Source of the DNA: Actinomycetes bacterium
Lineage (GTDB): Bacteria; Actinomycetota; Acidimicrobiia; Acidimicrobiales; RAAP-2
NCBI GenBank assembly: GCA_021790675.1
Contig: JAJYGN010000029.1
Coordinates: 1-45,789 of the forward strand
Reading direction: 5' to 3'
Length of the DNA: 45,789 nucleotides
The translations under genes were made by a program, and so were the position numbers. This document shows positions 42,653 to 45,789 of this stretch, one piece after another. The notes below the pieces were generated by a model. The model did no database searches. It saw only the letters and a program-made list of their open reading frames with translations, and was not told where the DNA came from. The number at the start of each line of letters is the position of its first letter. Position 1 is the stretch's first letter.

Positions 42653-42899
42653 AGAACACCAATCCAACTCAGCCAGGGGGCCATTTAGGATCTATACGCC
42701 CGCCTCTCTGGGTGACGCCGTGCGCCACTACCGGACTGAGGCGGGGCTCACCCAGGCTCAGCTCGCCGAGAGGGCGGGGATTCAGCGAAGTTACCTGTCC
42801 GAACTGGAGTCCGGCAAGGAGACCGAACAGGTCAGGCGCCTGTTCAGGGTGCTACGCCAACTCGGCGTGCGCATGATGTTGGACAAGGTGGAGTGGTAG
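42645..42899 (+). CDS. hipB: HipB-like antitoxin (XRE-family HTH)
   Basis: An 84-residue DNA-binding antitoxin. The helix-turn-helix is at ~22-60: AVRHYRTEAGLTQAQLAERA followed by GIQRSYLSELESGKETEQ, the classic Cro/CI form. The C-terminus VLRQLGVRMMLDKVEW resembles the end of HipB, where a beta-strand completes the dimer. It would bind the three operators upstream and neutralise HipA. The frame is open to 42600, but ATG 42645 is chosen because TACAAT lies 8 bases before it. The stop overlaps hipA. Confidence 0.9.
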   Translation: MPTEHQSNSARGPFRIYTPASLGDAVRHYRTEAGLTQAQLAERAGIQRSYLSELESGKETEQVRRLFRVLRQLGVRMMLDKVEW

Positions 42900-44125
42900 T
42901 GGCGGACGAACTCGCCGTCTGGCTCGAAGGCCAGAAAGTGGCAGTCATCGAGCAGGATCGAAGCGGGCCTCGATTGACATACACGCCCGAGGCGCTGGCG
43001 AGTTACCCGCTGGGTAGCCCGCTCCTGTCACTGTCGCTTCCACTCAGCTCTCGTCGCTACACGCAAGGGGTCGTCCGCTCGTTCCTCGATGGCTTGTTGC
43101 CGGAAGGAGAGTCCCGCACGTCGCTCGCCCGAAACGCCCGCGTCTCCGTGCGCGACACGTACGGTTTGATCCGCGCCCTCGGTCGGGACTGCGCGGGCGC
43201 GCTGGTGATCCAGCCGGGCGAGGATCCCGCACCCTCGGTGCCGACGACATCCACCGCGGAGTCGATTCGCTCCCATGAACTTGAAGCTCTCGTGCGAGAT
43301 CTGAAGAGCGCCCCGCTGGGCGTCGGTGGTCGTGTGCGGATCTCCCTGGCGGGCGTGCAGGAGAAGTTGGTCCTGACTCGCACGCCCGACGGTTCCTGGG
43401 GGCGTCCGGTCGATGGGACGCCGTCGACGCACATTCTCAAGCCGGAGATCTCCGCGTTCTCTAACACCGTGGAGAACGAGGCGTTCTGCATGCGCGTCGC
43501 CGCGCATCTCAAACTGGACGTCGCGTCCGTCGAGACGATGGAGATCGGTGGGCGCAAGCTCATTGTGATCGAGCGCTACGACCGAGTCGTTGGCCAAGAC
43601 TATGCCGTACGGCGCATCCACCAAGAAGACTTCTGCCAGGCACTCGGCGTGGCGCCGGAGAGAAAGTACGAAGAAGATGGGGGGCCGTCGCTTCTGCGAA
43701 TCGCGGGCATCCTCAGAGATGTTGCGGCGCCGGACTCTTTGGAGCGACTTCTTGGGGCGGTTACCGTCAACGCACTCGTCGGCAACGGGGACGCCCACGC
43801 TAAGAACTTCTCGCTGTTGCACACGGACGATGGGGCGCTGACTTTGGCGCCCCTCTACGACCTCATGTGCACGCAGTACTACGGCGACGATCGGTTGGCG
43901 ATGTACATCGACAACATCCAGCGAACGAGTCGTCTGACGAGAGAGAGAATCGTGAATGAAGCCCTGCGCTGGGGGATGTCGCGCGCTCGAGCGAGTGAGG
44001 TGGTCGACGACCTTCTCGAAGGGGCTCCCAAGGCGATAGAACTCGCCCGAGACGAGACCGATGGCGTGCCGACGACGCTCGTTGCGACGATCAACGATCA
44101 GCTCGCACGGATTCGCTCGCTCTGA
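42893..44125 (+). CDS. hipA: HipA-like serine/threonine kinase toxin
   Basis: A 410-residue HipA-family kinase. The N-terminal subdomain holds FLDGLLPEGESR. The autophosphorylation loop RISLAGVQEK places Ser151 where E. coli HipA has Ser150. HILKPE is the ATP-binding lysine region. The catalytic loop NGDAHAKNFS gives Asp300 and Asn305, and LAPLYDLM gives the metal-binding Asp323. All key residues are present, so it should be active. E. coli HipA phosphorylates glutamyl-tRNA synthetase; the target here is unknown. The start is GTG 42893 or GTG 42899, both overlapping hipB. By eye the gene is less GC-rich than its neighbours, which suggests acquisition by transfer. Confidence 0.93.
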   Translation: MVVADELAVWLEGQKVAVIEQDRSGPRLTYTPEALASYPLGSPLLSLSLPLSSRRYTQGVVRSFLDGLLPEGESRTSLARNARVSVRDTYGLIRALGRDCAGALVIQPGEDPAPSVPTTSTAESIRSHELEALVRDLKSAPLGVGGRVRISLAGVQEKLVLTRTPDGSWGRPVDGTPSTHILKPEISAFSNTVENEAFCMRVAAHLKLDVASVETMEIGGRKLIVIERYDRVVGQDYAVRRIHQEDFCQALGVAPERKYEEDGGPSLLRIAGILRDVAAPDSLERLLGAVTVNALVGNGDAHAKNFSLLHTDDGALTLAPLYDLMCTQYYGDDRLAMYIDNIQRTSRLTRERIVNEALRWGMSRARASEVVDDLLEGAPKAIELARDETDGVPTTLVATINDQLARIRSL

Positions 44126-44136
44126 TGAGTGTCGCT

Positions 44137-44153
44137 CGACGAGAACCTCGTCG
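44137..44153. terminator. Possible bidirectional hairpin between hipA and the CopD-like gene
   Basis: CGACGAG-aac-CTCGTCG, a 7-bp GC-rich stem with a 3-base loop in the 37-base gap between two convergent genes. There is no T-run on either side, so it is only a candidate. Confidence 0.35.
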
Positions 44154-44162
44154 TCGCGAGCC

Positions 44163-44585
44163 CTAACCGGCGAGGGCGACGCCGAGGACGAGGGCCAGGA
44201 TCGAGCCCAGCGCCGAGACGCCGGCGTACATGCCGCGCGCGCTCGCGCTCGTGGCGCGGGTGTGGCGATAGGCACCGTAGCCGGCGACGAGTACGCAGAT
44301 CATCTTCACCGAGAAGGCGATCATCCAGGACGCCGCGATCGTGCCGTGGGCCACCGCGAGGTAGTTCCAGATTCCCGTGGCGACCAGCGTCCAGAACGCC
44401 GGCCAGCTCATGCGGCCAAAGGCGCGAGCGACCTTCAACGTCGCACCGTCGCCGAGCTCGCGCACCGTGGGGATCAGACCGGCGAGCACCAGCGTGCCGC
44501 CGACCCAGATGGTGGCGGCGAGCACGTGCAGGCTGAGACGCACGATCGTGAGCCAGCCGGCCAGTGAGACAGTGGCGCCGGTCAC
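44163..44585 (-). CDS. CopD-like integral membrane protein
   Basis: About 140 residues with four helices. LTIVRLSLHVLAATIWVGGT contains the LHVLAATIWVGG element common to CopD and related membrane domains, and a second part reads WPAFWTLVATGIWNYLAVAH and WMIAFSVKMICVLVAGYGAY. The conserved histidine of the first helix is present. A role in copper uptake is possible but unproven; many such small proteins are uncharacterised. GTG 44585 overlaps the crotonase TGA (GTGA); GTG 44597 is also in frame. Confidence 0.7.
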   Translation of the reverse strand: MTGATVSLAGWLTIVRLSLHVLAATIWVGGTLVLAGLIPTVRELGDGATLKVARAFGRMSWPAFWTLVATGIWNYLAVAHGTIAASWMIAFSVKMICVLVAGYGAYRHTRATSASARGMYAGVSALGSILALVLGVALAG

Positions 44586-45346
44586 TGGCCCCTCCACACG
44601 GGGGGACGCTTCTCGGCGAAGGCGACGGCGCCCTCGAGGGCGTCGGCGCTGCGGCCGATGGCCCCGAAGGCCTCGTCGTTGACCGTCCAGGACTCGGCCT
44701 CGGTCAGTTCGAGCGCCTGGCGCATCACGCGCTTGGAGCTTCGCACCGCGAGGGGCGCGTTGGCTGCGACCGCCTCGGCGAGGGCGAGGGCGCCGTCTAC
44801 GACCTCGGCGCCGGGCACCACGCGATTGACGAGTCCCAACTCGTAGGCGCGCGCGGCGCTGACCGGCTCGCCGGTGAGGGCCATCTCGTTGGCCACGACC
44901 AGGGGCACGCGCTTGGGCAAGCGGATCAGCCCGCCACCGCCGGCGATCAGGCCGCGCTTCGCCTCAGGGATGCCGAAGACCGCGTGCTCGGCCGCGACCA
45001 CCATGTCACAGCTGATCATGATCTCAAATCCTCCGGCGAGCGCCGAGCCGTTCGCGGCGCAGATGATCGGCTTGGCCAGCTGGCGCGTCGTGATGCCCGC
45101 GAATCCGTGGGGGGTGAAGGGCACCTCGCCCGCGGCGAAGGCCTTTAAGTCCATGCCGGCCGAGAAGGCCTTGTCGCCGCTCGCGGTGAGAACGATCACC
45201 CAGACGTCATCGTCGGCCTCGGCGCCATCCAGGGCCGCGTCGATGGCCAGGGCGGTAGCGCGGTTGATCGCGTTGCGGGCCTCGGGCCGGTTGATGGTGA
45301 GGATCTCCACGTGCCCACGGCGCTCGATCAGTACTTCGTCGGACAT
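44582..45346 (-). CDS. Enoyl-CoA hydratase/isomerase family protein (crotonase)
   Basis: A 254-residue crotonase. The first oxyanion-hole segment is KAFSAGMDLKAFAAGE and the second GSALAGGFEIMISCDMVVAA. The two glutamates used by hydratases are both present (GGFE and FGIPEAKRGL). It may hydrate enoyl-CoA in fatty acid or amino acid breakdown; crotonases have many roles and the substrate is not clear. GAAGGAG lies 6 bases before the ATG. A TAGCGT box lies about 30 bases upstream. It overlaps the CopD-like gene at its 3' end. Confidence 0.9.
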   Translation of the reverse strand: MSDEVLIERRGHVEILTINRPEARNAINRATALAIDAALDGAEADDDVWVIVLTASGDKAFSAGMDLKAFAAGEVPFTPHGFAGITTRQLAKPIICAANGSALAGGFEIMISCDMVVAAEHAVFGIPEAKRGLIAGGGGLIRLPKRVPLVVANEMALTGEPVSAARAYELGLVNRVVPGAEVVDGALALAEAVAANAPLAVRSSKRVMRQALELTEAESWTVNDEAFGAIGRSADALEGAVAFAEKRPPVWRGQ

Positions 45347-45392
45347 ATCGCTCCTTCGTCTCGAAGCCCCGGCCCGACGCTAGTGGACGCGG

Positions 45393-45789
45393 CTAGTCGA
45401 TCGTGTTGTCAGGATGGGCCCTCAGCCACGCCTCGTCGCTCGCCGCGTCGCGGCGCTGGCGGCGCAGGTGCAGCACCCAGGCCAGCGCGAGCACGAGAAC
45501 GAGCAGGCCGATGCCGAGCCAGCTCGCGTAGCGCTCGATGCGCGAGAGGGCCGCGCCGGCGAAGTAGCCGAGCAGTGCGTAGCCGACCCCCCAGACCAGC
45601 CCGCCCAGCGCGTTGGCGATGAGAAAGCGCCGGTAGTGCATCTTGCTCATCCCGGCCAGCCCCGGCATCACCGCGCGCAAGAACGCGGTGAAGCGCCCGA
45701 CGAAGACGTAGATCGGCCCGCGCTGGCGCAGACCCTCGAGCGCGCGCTGCAGCGCCACCTGGCGATGTCGGATGACGGGTAGCGTGAGC
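45393..45789 (-). CDS. DedA-family membrane protein, C-terminal part (cut by window end)
   Basis: The minus strand is open from the window edge to a TAG at 45393, about 131 residues of a longer protein. It contains IYVFVGRFTAFLRAVMPGLA, then MHYRRFLIANALGGLVWGVG and YALLGYFAGAA, the conserved GRFxxxxRxxxPxxAG and N-x-x-GxxxW parts of DedA/SNARE-associated proteins, which carry lipids or help maintain the proton gradient. A final helix (WLGIGLLVLVLALAWVLHL) and a charged tail end it. The GTG at 45758 is internal, since the frame continues LTLPVIRHRQ to the edge. Confidence 0.85.
   Translation of the reverse strand, partial: LTLPVIRHRQVALQRALEGLRQRGPIYVFVGRFTAFLRAVMPGLAGMSKMHYRRFLIANALGGLVWGVGYALLGYFAGAALSRIERYASWLGIGLLVLVLALAWVLHLRRQRRDAASDEAWLRAHPDNTID

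Noticed and set aside
43028..44275. Open frame of 415 codons opposite hipA
   Set aside because: Shadow of hipA; Arg/His-rich, no motif, and it overlaps the convergent CopD-like gene.

Overview
The window is GC-rich, densely coded bacterial DNA, roughly two thirds G+C or more by eye. Genes are mostly packed into operons with 1-10 base overlaps, and no stretch longer than about 200 bases lacks a gene. The gene set points to Actinomycetota: GuaB3 beside GuaA, the decaprenyl-phospho-arabinose enzymes UbiA/DprE1/DprE2, CtaF with an actinobacterial aa3 oxidase, an Rv0247c-0249c-like succinate dehydrogenase, and many starts that look leaderless. A deep-branching class such as Acidimicrobiia is my best guess, but it is inference only. 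I see no rRNA, tRNA, CRISPR array, insertion sequence or phage gene.

Layout. 1-644: 5' part of an MMPL transporter (minus). 729-7890 (plus): Nudix hydrolase, guaB3-guaA-pcrA, and a membrane-anchored phosphodiester glycosidase. 7896-13093 (minus): a PAS-GGDEF-EAL protein, then ubiA-dprE1-dprE2. 13183-21086 (plus): a long metabolic run of B12-binding mutase subunit, sucC, sucD, purN, purH, folD, cupin, metF, a 43-codon remnant of isocitrate dehydrogenase, and mdh. 21083-24608: a methyltransferase (minus), then a second GGDEF-EAL protein (plus). 24728-30697: a DUF2157-like membrane protein (plus), and the minus-strand operon sdhC-sdhA-sdhB-SCP2-nucleoside phosphorylase. 30857-34923: a LysR regulator divergent from three exported proteins of unknown function. 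34907-39964 (minus): cytochrome oxidase ctaC-ctaD-ctaF, then an MMPL transporter. 40042-41523 (minus): tatA and an alkylsulfatase-like metallo-hydrolase. 41600-44125 (plus): azlCD and a hipBA toxin-antitoxin operon. 44163-45789 (minus): DedA-family protein (cut by the window end), crotonase and a CopD-like membrane protein.

How the genes fit together. The central operon joins the propionate/methylmalonyl route (B12 subunit) and the TCA cycle (SucCD, Mdh, the icd remnant) to purine synthesis and one-carbon metabolism (PurN, PurH, FolD, MetF). GuaA continues the purine route to GMP. Sdh and the aa3 oxidase supply respiration. UbiA-DprE1-DprE2 make the arabinose donor for cell-wall arabinan.

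The most notable observations are: (1) an in-frame internal deletion that reduces icd to its first ~25 and last ~18 residues while keeping promoter, start and stop; (2) three 16-bp inverted-repeat operators at hipBA, spaced exactly 27 bp centre to centre, the last one covering the start codon; (3) a recurring TANNNT-6/8-nt-RTG arrangement that suggests leaderless transcription; (4) DprE1 with alanine at the benzothiazinone-target cysteine; (5) a CuA site with Gln where Glu is usual.
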